Shown here piece after piece: positions 14,782 to 22,195 of a stretch of 25,117 nucleotides of DNA. The stretch comes from JBOGEB01 sp050743125 (GTDB lineage: Bacteria > Actinomycetota > Nitriliruptoria > Euzebyales > Egibacteraceae). A program made the translations under genes and the position numbers. Position 1 is the first letter of the stretch. Each line of letters starts with the position of its first letter. Where the stretch lies: contig JBOGEB010000050.1 in NCBI GenBank assembly GCA_050743125.1, positions 1 to 25,117 on the forward strand, given 5' to 3'. The notes beneath the pieces were generated by a model. It made no database searches and was not told the DNA's origin. It saw only the letters and a list, made by a program, of their open reading frames with translations.

Positions 14782-15687
14782 GTGCGGATCGGCATCGACC
14801 TTGGCGGCACGAAGATCGAGGGCATCGCGCTGGCCGACGACGGCCGACAGCTCACTCGTCGCCGTGTCTCCACGCCCCGTGACGACTACCCCGGTAGCAT
14901 CCGCGCTGTCGTCGAGCTGGTCGGCTGGACCGAGCGCGAAACCGGCGCTCGCGGGACGGTCGGCGTCGGGCTGCCCGGAGCCATCTCACCGTTGACGGGG
15001 CTCGTGAAGAACGCCAACTCGGTCTGGCTCAACGGCCGGCCCTTCGACCGCGACCTCGCCGCAGCGCTTGGCCGCCGGGTGCGCTGCGCCAACGACGCGA
15101 ACTGCCTGGCGCTGTCGGAGGCGGTCGACGGCGCGGCGGTCGGCGCCCGCGTGGTCTTCGCGGCGATCCTCGGCACCGGCACCGGCGCGGGCATCGCCAT
15201 CGACGCCGCGGTCCACTCCGGTCGCAACGGCCTGGGCGGGGAGTGGGGGCACAACCCGCTGCCCTGGGCGCGGCCGGACGAGTTGCCCGGCCCGGACTGC
15301 TACTGCGGCCGGCAAGGGTGTCTGGAGACCTGGGTCTGTGGCCCCGGGCTGGAGCGGGACCACCAACAGGCGACCGGCCGGCGGCTGCCGGCGGCGGACA
15401 TCGTGGCCGCGGCCGATGCCGGTGAGCAGGCGGCGCAGGCGGCGCTGGACCGTTACGAGGATCGGTTGGCCCGCGGGCTGGCTGGAGTCGTCAACCTCCT
15501 CGATCCCGACGTGATCGTGCTCGGCGGGGGGCTGTCGAACATCGAGCGGCTGTACCGCAGGCTTCCCGGGCGGCTGGTGCCGTGGGTGTTCGGAGGCGAG
15601 GTCACGACCCCGATCCGACGCGCCGCGCACGGGGACTCCAGCGGCGTCCGCGGCGCCGCGTGGCTGTGGCCGGCTGCGTCACCGTAA
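14782..15687 (+). CDS. ROK-family sugar kinase
   Basis: A 301-residue cytoplasmic kinase that probably phosphorylates glucose, fructose or an N-acetylated hexosamine. ATP-binding DLGGTKIEG lies at about 5-13; the sugar-site strand NDANCLALSEA contains the expected catalytic Asp; and a phosphate-2 motif GTGTGAGI follows. The ROK zinc site is complete: H157 in GGEWGHN and C173, C175, C180 in CYCGRQGCLE, with E182. VIVLGGGLSN near residue 250 is the adenosine motif. The N-terminus is short with no helix-turn-helix, so it is an enzyme rather than a NagC/XylR-type repressor. Full length for the family. GTG 14782 is preceded by GAGAGGAG at suitable spacing. It is most often annotated as glucokinase or fructokinase; the sugar cannot be decided here. 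Confidence 0.92.
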   Translation: MRIGIDLGGTKIEGIALADDGRQLTRRRVSTPRDDYPGSIRAVVELVGWTERETGARGTVGVGLPGAISPLTGLVKNANSVWLNGRPFDRDLAAALGRRVRCANDANCLALSEAVDGAAVGARVVFAAILGTGTGAGIAIDAAVHSGRNGLGGEWGHNPLPWARPDELPGPDCYCGRQGCLETWVCGPGLERDHQQATGRRLPAADIVAAADAGEQAAQAALDRYEDRLARGLAGVVNLLDPDVIVLGGGLSNIERLYRRLPGRLVPWVFGGEVTTPIRRAAHGDSSGVRGAAWLWPAASP

Positions 15688-15878
15688 TGGGCGGACACGG
15701 CCGGTACCGCAGGTTTTGCGAGGTTTTCCGCCGCCCCGCCCGCGCACCGCATCTACGATGGAGCCTGCGGTTCACCGGGGGAGGGGAAAGAACGGCGCCC
15801 CCGCGCATCCGGCTGCGGCAGGTGCCTTCGTGCACAGGCGTACCCCTCACCTCGCTCCAAAGCCTGAGGGAGCAAGGA

Positions 15879-17102
15879 ATGAGTGAAGCGGGAGAGTTTC
15901 CAGCACGGCGACGGCTGTTGGCTCTCGCCGTCATCGCGGTCGCGGTCGCGCTCGCGGTCCTAGGCGCGCTGCGCCTGTGGGGACCGTACGCACCGAACCG
16001 GTTGGTCAACCCGCCGACGCAGGCGGGTGCGACCGCCGAACCGGGCTCCTCAGTGGCCGGGGACCCCACCGCCGCGCCGGCTGGCGGGGCCGCTGTGCCG
16101 GTCACCGCCCAGGTCGAGACCGTCGCCGTGCCGCACCGCGGGGACGCGGCGGACGACGCAGCGGTGTGGGTCCACCCGACCGACCCGTCGCGCAGCACGG
16201 TGATCGCGACGGACAAACAGGGTGGGCTCGCGGTCTACGACCTGGCTGGGCGACAGCTCTCCTACCACGACGGCACCAAGCCGAACAACGTCGACCTGCG
16301 CTACAACTTCCCGCTGGCCGGCCAGCGCGTGGCCGTCGTCGCGACGAGCGACGGCGGCGACGACACTATCCGGATCTACACGGTCGACCCCACGACGCGG
16401 GACTTGCGGGACGCCGCCGCACGCCGCATCGCGACCGGCACCCGCGTCTACGGCTTGTGCATGTACCGCAGCGCGCGCACGGGCGCGTACTCCGTCTTCG
16501 TCAGCGACAAGGGGGAGACCCTGCAGCAGTGGGAGCTGTTCGAACGGGGCGGCCGGGTAGACGCCCGCAAGGTCCGGACCTTGACCCTCGGGTCAAAGTC
16601 CGAGGGCTGCGTCGCCGACGACGAGCTGGGCGACCTGTACGTCGCGCAGGAGGATGTGGGGCTGTGGCGGTACGGGGCGGAGCCGACCGCTGGCGAGGCC
16701 CGCACACAGATCGACACCACGGGACGGGGCGGGCACCTGGCGCAGGACGTCGAGGGCGTCGCCCTGTACCACACGAGCGGGTCGGCCGGCTACCTCATCG
16801 CCTCCAGCCAGGGGAGCAGCGACTACGCGGTGTACGAGCGGGGTGGCCAGAACCGCTACCTGACCCGCTTCTCGATCGCCCCCGGCGCGATCGACGCGGT
16901 CACCGGCACCGACGGCATCGACGTGACGAGCTTCAACCTCGGCGGCGCCTTCGCGGAAGGCATGTTCGTCGCTCAGGACGACCGGAACGACTCGGGGAAC
17001 CAGAACTTCAAACTCGTCCCGTGGGGCGCGATCGCCCGCTCCTCCCCAAGCCCGCTCGTGATCGACACCCGCTGGGACCCGCGCGCGCCCACCATCAGGT
17101 AG
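15879..17102 (+). CDS. Beta-propeller 3-phytase, membrane-anchored
   Basis: A 407-residue exported protein. Residues about 10-33 form one hydrophobic segment after an Arg-rich start (ARRRLLALAVIAVAVALAVL), followed by a Pro/Ala/Gly-rich linker to about 85. It is probably a signal anchor facing outward. The rest matches beta-propeller phytases, which use calcium to release phosphate from phytate: HRGDAADDAAVWVHP, TDKQGGLAVYDLAG, NNVDLRYNF, GSKSEGCVADDELGDLYVAQEDVGLWRY, and a final FVAQDDRN segment supply the acidic calcium ligands typical of the family. The frame is open far upstream, but ATG 15879 has GAGGGAG 6 nt before it and the signal segment right after. Its 3' end overlaps the convergent IclR gene by 8 nt. 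Confidence 0.9.
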   Translation: MSEAGEFPARRRLLALAVIAVAVALAVLGALRLWGPYAPNRLVNPPTQAGATAEPGSSVAGDPTAAPAGGAAVPVTAQVETVAVPHRGDAADDAAVWVHPTDPSRSTVIATDKQGGLAVYDLAGRQLSYHDGTKPNNVDLRYNFPLAGQRVAVVATSDGGDDTIRIYTVDPTTRDLRDAAARRIATGTRVYGLCMYRSARTGAYSVFVSDKGETLQQWELFERGGRVDARKVRTLTLGSKSEGCVADDELGDLYVAQEDVGLWRYGAEPTAGEARTQIDTTGRGGHLAQDVEGVALYHTSGSAGYLIASSQGSSDYAVYERGGQNRYLTRFSIAPGAIDAVTGTDGIDVTSFNLGGAFAEGMFVAQDDRNDSGNQNFKLVPWGAIARSSPSPLVIDTRWDPRAPTIR

Positions 17103-17874
17103 GGCTGAGCGTTTGCCTCACCGCGCTGGCTACCCGCAGCAGCTGCGGGACGATCCGCTCAGTCACGACCTCGGCGGTGAACCATTCGTGTTGGTCGCTG
17201 GCTGAGAGTGACGCGAGCGCCTGGTCGCGCTGGTTCGTCACCGGCACCGCGACCTCGAGGAAGTCAGTGGCGTCAGGGTCGTTGAGCACAAGATACGGTG
17301 TACAGGCCCACAGCTCGCGCTGTTCCAACGTGATGTCGTCGGGATAGCTGCCTTGAAGGGCCAACCCTTGGGCCGCCGCGGCGTGGACGGCCTCTTTCCA
17401 GCTGTCGGCGTCCGCCCGCGCAAGGAGGATACGCCCCGCGGCGGTCTCCAGCGCCGAGTGCACGCGGTGGGGGGCGCGGTACACCCCGGCGGTGTGCTCG
17501 CCGTCGATGCGGTCGACGTACACCACCGCTTCGCGGGCGAGCAGCGCGACCTGCACCGTCGCCTTGGTCGCGTTCCGGAGGTCGACGAGGTAGGGGGCCA
17601 GCGCCTGGACGACGGGAAGGCGCATGAGGTAGCACTGAGCCAGCCTCACGAGCTCGGGGCCCAGGCTGTAGCGGGACGACTGCGCGCTCTGGGTGACGAG
17701 GCCAGCGGAGGCAAGCGATCGCAGGACCCGGTGCACGGTGGGGGCGGTGAACCCAGACTGCTCGGCGAGTTCGGTGAGCTGCTGGTAGGAGGGTCCGGCG
17801 CTGAGCAGCTCGAGCAGGTGAATCGCGTTGCGGATCGTGCCGAGCGTCCCTGGAGCCGGTGCGTCGCTGTCCAT
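17095..17874 (-). CDS. IclR-family transcriptional regulator
   Basis: A 259-residue regulator. The N-terminal winged helix (about 12-72) reads GTIRNAIHLLELL, then ELAEQSGFTAPTVHRVLRSL (recognition helix), then SRYSLGPELVRLA. The C-terminal effector domain (about 80-255) contains AREAVVYVDRIDGEHTAG and HSALETAAGRILLA, the typical small-molecule pocket. I choose ATG 17874; a GTG at 17964 would add 30 unstructured residues. Its stop lies inside the last codons of the phytase gene (8-nt tail-to-tail overlap), so read-through transcription from either side would be antisense to the other. The target is unknown; neighbouring phytase, the ROK kinase or the small genes to the right are candidates. 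Confidence 0.92.
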   Translation of the reverse strand: MDSDAPAPGTLGTIRNAIHLLELLSAGPSYQQLTELAEQSGFTAPTVHRVLRSLASAGLVTQSAQSSRYSLGPELVRLAQCYLMRLPVVQALAPYLVDLRNATKATVQVALLAREAVVYVDRIDGEHTAGVYRAPHRVHSALETAAGRILLARADADSWKEAVHAAAAQGLALQGSYPDDITLEQRELWACTPYLVLNDPDATDFLEVAVPVTNQRDQALASLSASDQHEWFTAEVVTERIVPQLLRVASAVRQTLSPT

Positions 17875-18228
17875 AGTCCCGTGCCTCGATGTGCTGCTTG
17901 CCGTCGGGACCCCGCTGTCTGCGGCCTTCCAAGAACCTAGCGTCTCACCGGTTGTGCTCGCCACTTCAACGGGGTGTCATCGCGCTGGGGGGCGCTGTCG
18001 TGAGCAGCCCCGAGCAGAGCCCCTTGTTGGTACCCCAGCGGAGGGCTGGATACACTTCTGTGTCCGGCCGTGTGGTGCCGGGTGCTCGTCAGACGGCGGC
18101 TCGGGGTCCGTGCTCCCGCCCCCGTGCTTGGTCGATGCGATGTGGCTACCGCGATGTGAGCGCCTCCGTCGAGATCCCTCAGCGTCGGCGGGTCGTAACG
18201 TCCCGGAGGTCCGAGTGAGGTCACCGTA
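17875..18228. other. 354-bp intergenic region between iclR-type gene and small genes
   Basis: No convincing gene. It must hold the IclR promoter (minus) and one for the small gene at 18229 (plus). On the plus strand TTGGTA (18027-18032), an 18-bp spacer and TACACT (18051-18056) make a plausible sigma-A promoter. An 18-nt near-palindrome (18048-18065; GGATACAC...GTGTCC) overlaps that -10 and could be an operator. The leader to 18229 would be about 165 nt. Confidence 0.4.
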
Positions 18229-18492
18229 ATGGGCGTAGTAGACGACATGGTATGGGAAGTTCCTCCGGTGTGCCCTGTGGGGCTGCTGCTCGAGCGCCTT
18301 GACATGCTCAAGATGGAGGAGCCCAACGAGTGGGCGCGGGTCGTCGAGACAGGGTCGGTGGAAACGGCCCGGGCGGTCGTGGACATTCTCAACGCCGTGC
18401 TCGACAAGAAGATTGACGTCACCGAGTGGGAGTTCTCTTGGTCCATCGGTTCCGGAGGGGCCGGCAGGATCTACGCCAAGCACCTGAAGTGA
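18229..18492 (+). CDS. Small hypothetical protein (87 aa)
   Basis: An 87-residue acidic protein I do not recognise. It has no signal peptide or membrane segment. After a hydrophobic start (VPPVCPVGLLLERLDML) it has a helix-like stretch (EPNEWARVVETGS, ARAVVDILNAVLDKK) and ends GAGRIYAKHLK. Third positions are mostly G/C, as in real genes of this genome. The ATG at 18229 has GAGG about 9 nt upstream; an internal ATG at 18247 is also possible. The small globular look (helices followed by strand-like VTEWEFSWSI) would suit a regulator or antitoxin-like protein, but nothing in the context confirms that. The minus-strand alternatives are Arg/Ser-rich shadows. Confidence 0.5.
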   Translation: MGVVDDMVWEVPPVCPVGLLLERLDMLKMEEPNEWARVVETGSVETARAVVDILNAVLDKKIDVTEWEFSWSIGSGGAGRIYAKHLK

Positions 18493-18636
18493 GCCCACCC
18501 GGCAGCGCCAATCCGCCCACGACGTCGGCCCGCTCGTAGCGCGACTGCCGGGCGGACCAGCCGGTTTGCCCGGACACTCCCCCGTCGGCAACATTCGGTG
18601 ACCCCAACGGTACTCCCCCGCGACGGCGATCCACCT

Positions 18637-18861
18637 ATGAGCCACGCGAATAGGGCCTACCGCTGCCGCTCGTGCGAGCAGCTCCTCCCGTTCGACCACC
18701 ACGCTAAGGTGTCCGACGCATGCCAGCACCGCTGCCAGGGGCGTTGCGACTGGGAGGAGGTCGGGCACACCACCGCGCCCCTGCTCGCCGCCGCAGCGCT
18801 GGAGGGTCCGGTCGGACCCGACGGGCTGCCCCGCCGTGACCCCGCACGAGAGACCGCCTGA
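18637..18861 (+). CDS. Small Cys/His-rich protein (74 aa)
   Basis: Starting at ATG 18637 (the frame is open back to GTG 18598), this encodes 74 residues beginning MSHANRAYRCRSCEQLLPF. Five Cys and several His in YRCRSCEQ, FDHHAKVSDACQHRCQGRC and EEVGHTT suggest a small zinc-binding protein with a CxxC knuckle. The C-terminus is Pro/Gly/Ala-rich and probably disordered. I do not recognise a family. It follows the 87-residue gene on the same strand by 144 bp and converges with pheA 61 bp downstream. The opposite-strand frame at 18657-18926 is low complexity and less likely. Confidence 0.45.
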   Translation: MSHANRAYRCRSCEQLLPFDHHAKVSDACQHRCQGRCDWEEVGHTTAPLLAAAALEGPVGPDGLPRRDPARETA

Positions 18862-18922
18862 CGCGGGCGAGGGCAGCAGTGGCGCGCCTGCCCCGCCGAG
18901 GTCCGGGCAGGCTGCCCGAAGA

Positions 18923-19921
18923 TCACAGCGAGCCGTCGTTGCGCTCGACGCGGGCGTGCAGGTCGGCGTACCAGCTCGCGGCCTCGGCGTAGGCGCGGTC
19001 AGTCTCGGACTCGGCGGGGACGTCGGCGGCGTGGTCGGCGCGCGGATACGAGCCGAGCACGCGCAGCTCGGCGACGTGGCGGTGGACGCTGCGCAGCGCC
19101 GTGGCGACGCGCGCTTCGGTGACGTGGCCGAGGCAGTCGACGAAGATGCAGTACTCGCCGAGCCCCCGCTTGGTGGGGCGGGACTGGATCTTCGACAGGT
19201 TGATGCCGCGCAGCGCGAACTCCTCGAGGACCCGCACGAGCTGGCCCGGGCGGTCCATGCCGAAGAAGAACACCGCCGAGGTCTTGTCCGTGCCGGTCGC
19301 CGGGCTCATCGTGCGGGCGAGGACGACGAACCGCGTCGCGTTGTCCCCGAAGTCCTGAATGTCCGAGGCGAGCACGACCAGCCCGTAGCGCTCGGCGGCA
19401 TAGCGGGTCCCGAGCGCGGCCATCCCGTCACCCGCCTCGGCGGCGAGCCGGGCGGACTCGGCGGTCGAGGTCGACGGCTCGAGGCGCACGCCGGGCAGGT
19501 TCTCCGAGAGCCAGCCACGGCACTGTGCGAGCGCGACCGGCATGCTGCTCACCAGGCGAACGTCGCCGAGCGCGGTGCCGTCCTTGACGAGGAGGTTCAT
19601 CGAGATCGGGATGGCGATCTCGCTGCGGATGAAGACCCCGGGCTCACCGAAGGCGAGCGCGTCGAGCGTGAGGTTCACCGAGCCCTCGATCGAGTTCTCG
19701 ATCGGCACGACCCCGAGCGGCACGCGGCCCTCGCGCACCGCATCGACGACGTCGGGGATCGTCGGAAGAGGCTCGGCGACCGCGCCGGGCGCGGCGCGCC
19801 GGGCGGCCTCGGAGGTGAACGTCCCGTCCGGACCGAGGTACGCGACGCGGACCTGGTTGATCGGGGGCGCCCCCAGGGTCCCCTCTGGGGTTGGGGACCC
19901 CCTCACGCCCGTCGGGGTCAT
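18923..19921 (-). CDS. pheA: Prephenate dehydratase
   Basis: A 332-residue monofunctional prephenate dehydratase, which turns prephenate into phenylpyruvate for phenylalanine synthesis. The dehydratase domain (about 24-205) begins VRVAYLGPDGTFTSEAA, has VVPIENSIEGSVNLTLD (71-87) and the catalytic TRF triad (T196, R197, F198). An ACT domain follows (about 214-295) with RPGQLVRVLEEFALRGINLSK then IQSRPTKRGLGEY. The usual regulatory motifs GALV and ESRP read GQLV and QSRP here (Q246), which may alter phenylalanine feedback. There is no chorismate mutase domain. A 35-residue acidic tail extends the ACT domain. ATG 19921 is supported by an ATGA overlap with the stop of the DUF4446 gene, so the two are coupled, although the first 23 residues look disordered. 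Confidence 0.95.
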   Translation of the reverse strand: MTPTGVRGSPTPEGTLGAPPINQVRVAYLGPDGTFTSEAARRAAPGAVAEPLPTIPDVVDAVREGRVPLGVVPIENSIEGSVNLTLDALAFGEPGVFIRSEIAIPISMNLLVKDGTALGDVRLVSSMPVALAQCRGWLSENLPGVRLEPSTSTAESARLAAEAGDGMAALGTRYAAERYGLVVLASDIQDFGDNATRFVVLARTMSPATGTDKTSAVFFFGMDRPGQLVRVLEEFALRGINLSKIQSRPTKRGLGEYCIFVDCLGHVTEARVATALRSVHRHVAELRVLGSYPRADHAADVPAESETDRAYAEAASWYADLHARVERNDGSL

Positions 19922-20439
19922 TGGGCCGCCTGCCCGACCGGAGCCTTGCGAGCTTGCGGTCGCTCGAGCGCCTGGGCGATCGCGGCGGCCTCCTCCTGGG
20001 ACAGGGTGTGGCGGCTGGTGCCGCGGGTCACCGGCTTCGCGTAGGCGCGAGTCTCGGTGCGGCCGTTGATCGCGGTGAGCACCGTGCCGTCACCGCGCTC
20101 GTCGAGCAGCGCGACGGAGAACGACAGCCGGCCCCCCATGTCGTCGAACGCGTCGAAGCGCACGGTCCCGATCCGGCTCACGCACCCGCTGATCAGCGAC
20201 CGCAGCTGGTCGGCGTAGTGGTGCTGGCGCCCGACGTCCTCGCGGAGCTCGGCGACCTGCTCGACGTACCGCTTGAGCAGGCAGAGGACGTCGTCGTGGC
20301 TGTCACCCGAGAAGACCCGGTACGCCTCGCGCACACGGCGCTGGCCAGCGAGCGCCGCGCCGGCCATCCCCAGCGCCACGACCGCCACGACGACGCCCAC
20401 GATCGCCAGCATGCTCGTTGTCGCGGCGCTCAGCTCCAC
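19918..20439 (-). CDS. DUF4446 family membrane-anchored protein
   Basis: A 173-residue protein starting at GTG 20439, with GGGGAAGGGA closely upstream. One N-terminal membrane helix (about 9-31, MLAIVGVVVAVVALGMAGAAL) is followed by a helical stretch with a predicted coiled coil (LLKRYVEQVAELREDVGRQHHYADQL) and a beta-rich domain IGTVRFDAFDDMGGRLSFSVALLDERGDGTVLTAI, the hallmark of DUF4446. It ends with a Lys/Arg/Ala-rich tail. Members occur in Firmicutes and Actinobacteria; the function is unknown. The frame is open upstream to 20610, but that part overlaps the glycosyltransferase gene end and has no family similarity. It lies 49 bp after the glycosyltransferase stop and is coupled to pheA by ATGA. 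Confidence 0.88.
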   Translation of the reverse strand: MELSAATTSMLAIVGVVVAVVALGMAGAALAGQRRVREAYRVFSGDSHDDVLCLLKRYVEQVAELREDVGRQHHYADQLRSLISGCVSRIGTVRFDAFDDMGGRLSFSVALLDERGDGTVLTAINGRTETRAYAKPVTRGTSRHTLSQEEAAAIAQALERPQARKAPVGQAAQ

Positions 20440-20499
20440 GTCAGTCCCTTCCCCGTTCGCCGTAGGCGCAGTGTAGTGCACCGTCCCGTCAGTCCCTTG
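20439..20499. repeat. 12-bp direct repeat around the DUF4446 start
   Basis: CGTCAGTCCCTT occurs at 20439-20450 and again at 20488-20499. One copy covers the Shine-Dalgarno and start codon of the DUF4446 gene; the other covers the glycosyltransferase stop codon. Between them on the minus strand lies TACACT, a possible -10. It may be a small duplication with no function. Confidence 0.4.
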
Positions 20500-22195
20500 G
20501 GCATTCGGGCACGCCTGGGGTGTGCAGCGGTGAGTCACCCTGGTGAGCCGGCGTCGGCGGCTGGGCGACACCGCCCCGGGGGGTTCCGACGCATGCTCCC
20601 AGGTCCACAAGGGTGATCGTCGGGCCGACCGGGCCGACCGGGCCGGTCAACCGAAGACGCCCGGCGCCCCACTGCGGCAGGAGGTCCCAGCGGTAGGAAA
20701 GGGGCCGCGACGGACGGAGGACGGCGAGGACCCGGCCGCGCGCGCGGAGCGCGTCGTACACCGCGATCTGCGGCCCGTAGCGGTCCGGGCGGCGGCGGTA
20801 GCGCTCTTCCTGGTACGAGCTCACCACCGCGACGCACCGGCAGTCGAGCACCTCGGGCGCGGCCCCGAACGCGCTCACCTGGCGCTCACGCGGCGAGGTG
20901 AGCGAGTAGGACTCGGACCAGACCGGCCCGGCGATGCTCGCGACGGCGGCGTCGGCCGCCAGCCGCGTGCTCGGCGCCCCGGCGGCTCTGGTGAGGCGGA
21001 CGTCGTCGAGCGCCACCACGCCGAGCGAGGCGGCCACGAGCGCGCAGACCGCCACCCGCGCGGCGCGTGGCCGGATGCGGCCGACGGCGACGCAGGCGAG
21101 CGCCGCGAGCTCTGGGTAGACGATCAGGACGTAGTGCGGGAAGCGGACCTGTGACGCGCCGATCAGCGCGAACAGCACGAGGGCGAGCACCGCGACGAGC
21201 CGCTGCGCGCGGCTGCCGCGTACGAGCACCGCGACACAGCCGGCGACCGCGAGCACGGTGACCGGCCAGCCCCAGCTCCCCGGCATCGAGGTCCCCAGGT
21301 GGAACAGCCAACCCGGCCCGGCGGCCTCGTAGCCGAGGTGTCCGCCGGCCTGGTGGCCGACCTGCCAGCCGAACCCCCGCAGGAACGCTTCCCCGTTGCG
21401 CACCGTGCCGAGCGTGCCGGCGAGGAAGCCGGCCAGGGCAGTCCCGGCGAGGACCGTGAGCTGGCCGGCTGCCCACCTGCCCGGCAACAAGGCCGCATTC
21501 ACACACACGCTCTTGGCCCGTGGGGGAGGTCGCCAGCACAGCACCGACAGCAGCGGCACCAGGCCGACCATCACCCCCAGGTACTTCGTCGCCCCCGCCA
21601 GCCCGGCGAGGGCGCCCGCCGCCGCGAGCGGTGCGAGCCGCCTGCTCCGGTCGAACGCGAGCGCGCAGAGCGCGCAGGCGAGCATGAACACGAGCTGGAG
21701 GTGCTCGGGGTGCGCGATCCGCGACAGCCGCACGCTCGTGAACGACACCGCGAGGATCCCCGCCGCGCCGAGCCCGGTGGCCGTGCGGTGCTCGGGCGTG
21801 TCTGCCAGCCGCGCGCCCAGCACGCCGGTCAGCGCGACCGCCACGAGCGCGACGAGCAGGAAGACGATCCGCCCGAGCAGGTACCGGGTGCCTGGATCGA
21901 CGGTGACGTCCGGGACGGCGAGCCGGACTCCCGCCACGACGGCGGCGTAGACGTACGCGGAGGCGGGCGGCCAGTCGAACTGGGGCGGGGTGAGCCGGCC
22001 GTCGAGCGCCGCGAGCCCCCGCTCGACGACGGTCGGCTCGTCGGGGTGGATCAGCGCGGGCAGGTGCCCGGCGAGGTGGGGCGCCCGCAGCCCCGCGGCC
22101 AGCAGCACGATCGCGGCGAGCCCCAGGGCGAACCGGACATCGACGCGCGCACGCCACGCGATGCTGGTGCGTGAGCCAACGGAGGAGGCAGGCAT
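20489..22195 (-). CDS. GT-C fold membrane glycosyltransferase
   Basis: A 568-residue polytopic membrane protein with about ten or more hydrophobic helices, e.g. FALGLAAIVLLAAGL (22-36), ILAVSFTSV, LAPLAAAGALAGLAGATKYLGVMVGLVPLLSVL and LTVLAGTALAGFLAGTL. The first loop has the motif HPDEPTVVERG (D52, E53), the acidic site by which ArnT/PMT-type GT-C enzymes use polyprenyl-phosphate sugars outside the membrane. The C-terminal part after about 420 is extracytoplasmic and soluble. The acceptor is unknown. Start is uncertain: ATG 22195 is the only ATG/GTG near the first helix but has no Shine-Dalgarno, and it shares CATG with the start of the divergent cyclase gene. The open frame continues to 22471 without plausible sequence. 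It is the first gene of the operon with DUF4446 and pheA. Confidence 0.85.
   Translation of the reverse strand: MPASSVGSRTSIAWRARVDVRFALGLAAIVLLAAGLRAPHLAGHLPALIHPDEPTVVERGLAALDGRLTPPQFDWPPASAYVYAAVVAGVRLAVPDVTVDPGTRYLLGRIVFLLVALVAVALTGVLGARLADTPEHRTATGLGAAGILAVSFTSVRLSRIAHPEHLQLVFMLACALCALAFDRSRRLAPLAAAGALAGLAGATKYLGVMVGLVPLLSVLCWRPPPRAKSVCVNAALLPGRWAAGQLTVLAGTALAGFLAGTLGTVRNGEAFLRGFGWQVGHQAGGHLGYEAAGPGWLFHLGTSMPGSWGWPVTVLAVAGCVAVLVRGSRAQRLVAVLALVLFALIGASQVRFPHYVLIVYPELAALACVAVGRIRPRAARVAVCALVAASLGVVALDDVRLTRAAGAPSTRLAADAAVASIAGPVWSESYSLTSPRERQVSAFGAAPEVLDCRCVAVVSSYQEERYRRRPDRYGPQIAVYDALRARGRVLAVLRPSRPLSYRWDLLPQWGAGRLRLTGPVGPVGPTITLVDLGACVGTPRGGVAQPPTPAHQGDSPLHTPGVPECPRD

Noticed and set aside
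14616..14882. Plus-strand small frames ahead of the ROK gene
   Set aside because: Arg/Ser/Gly-rich, no RBS, and overlapping the well-supported ROK start.
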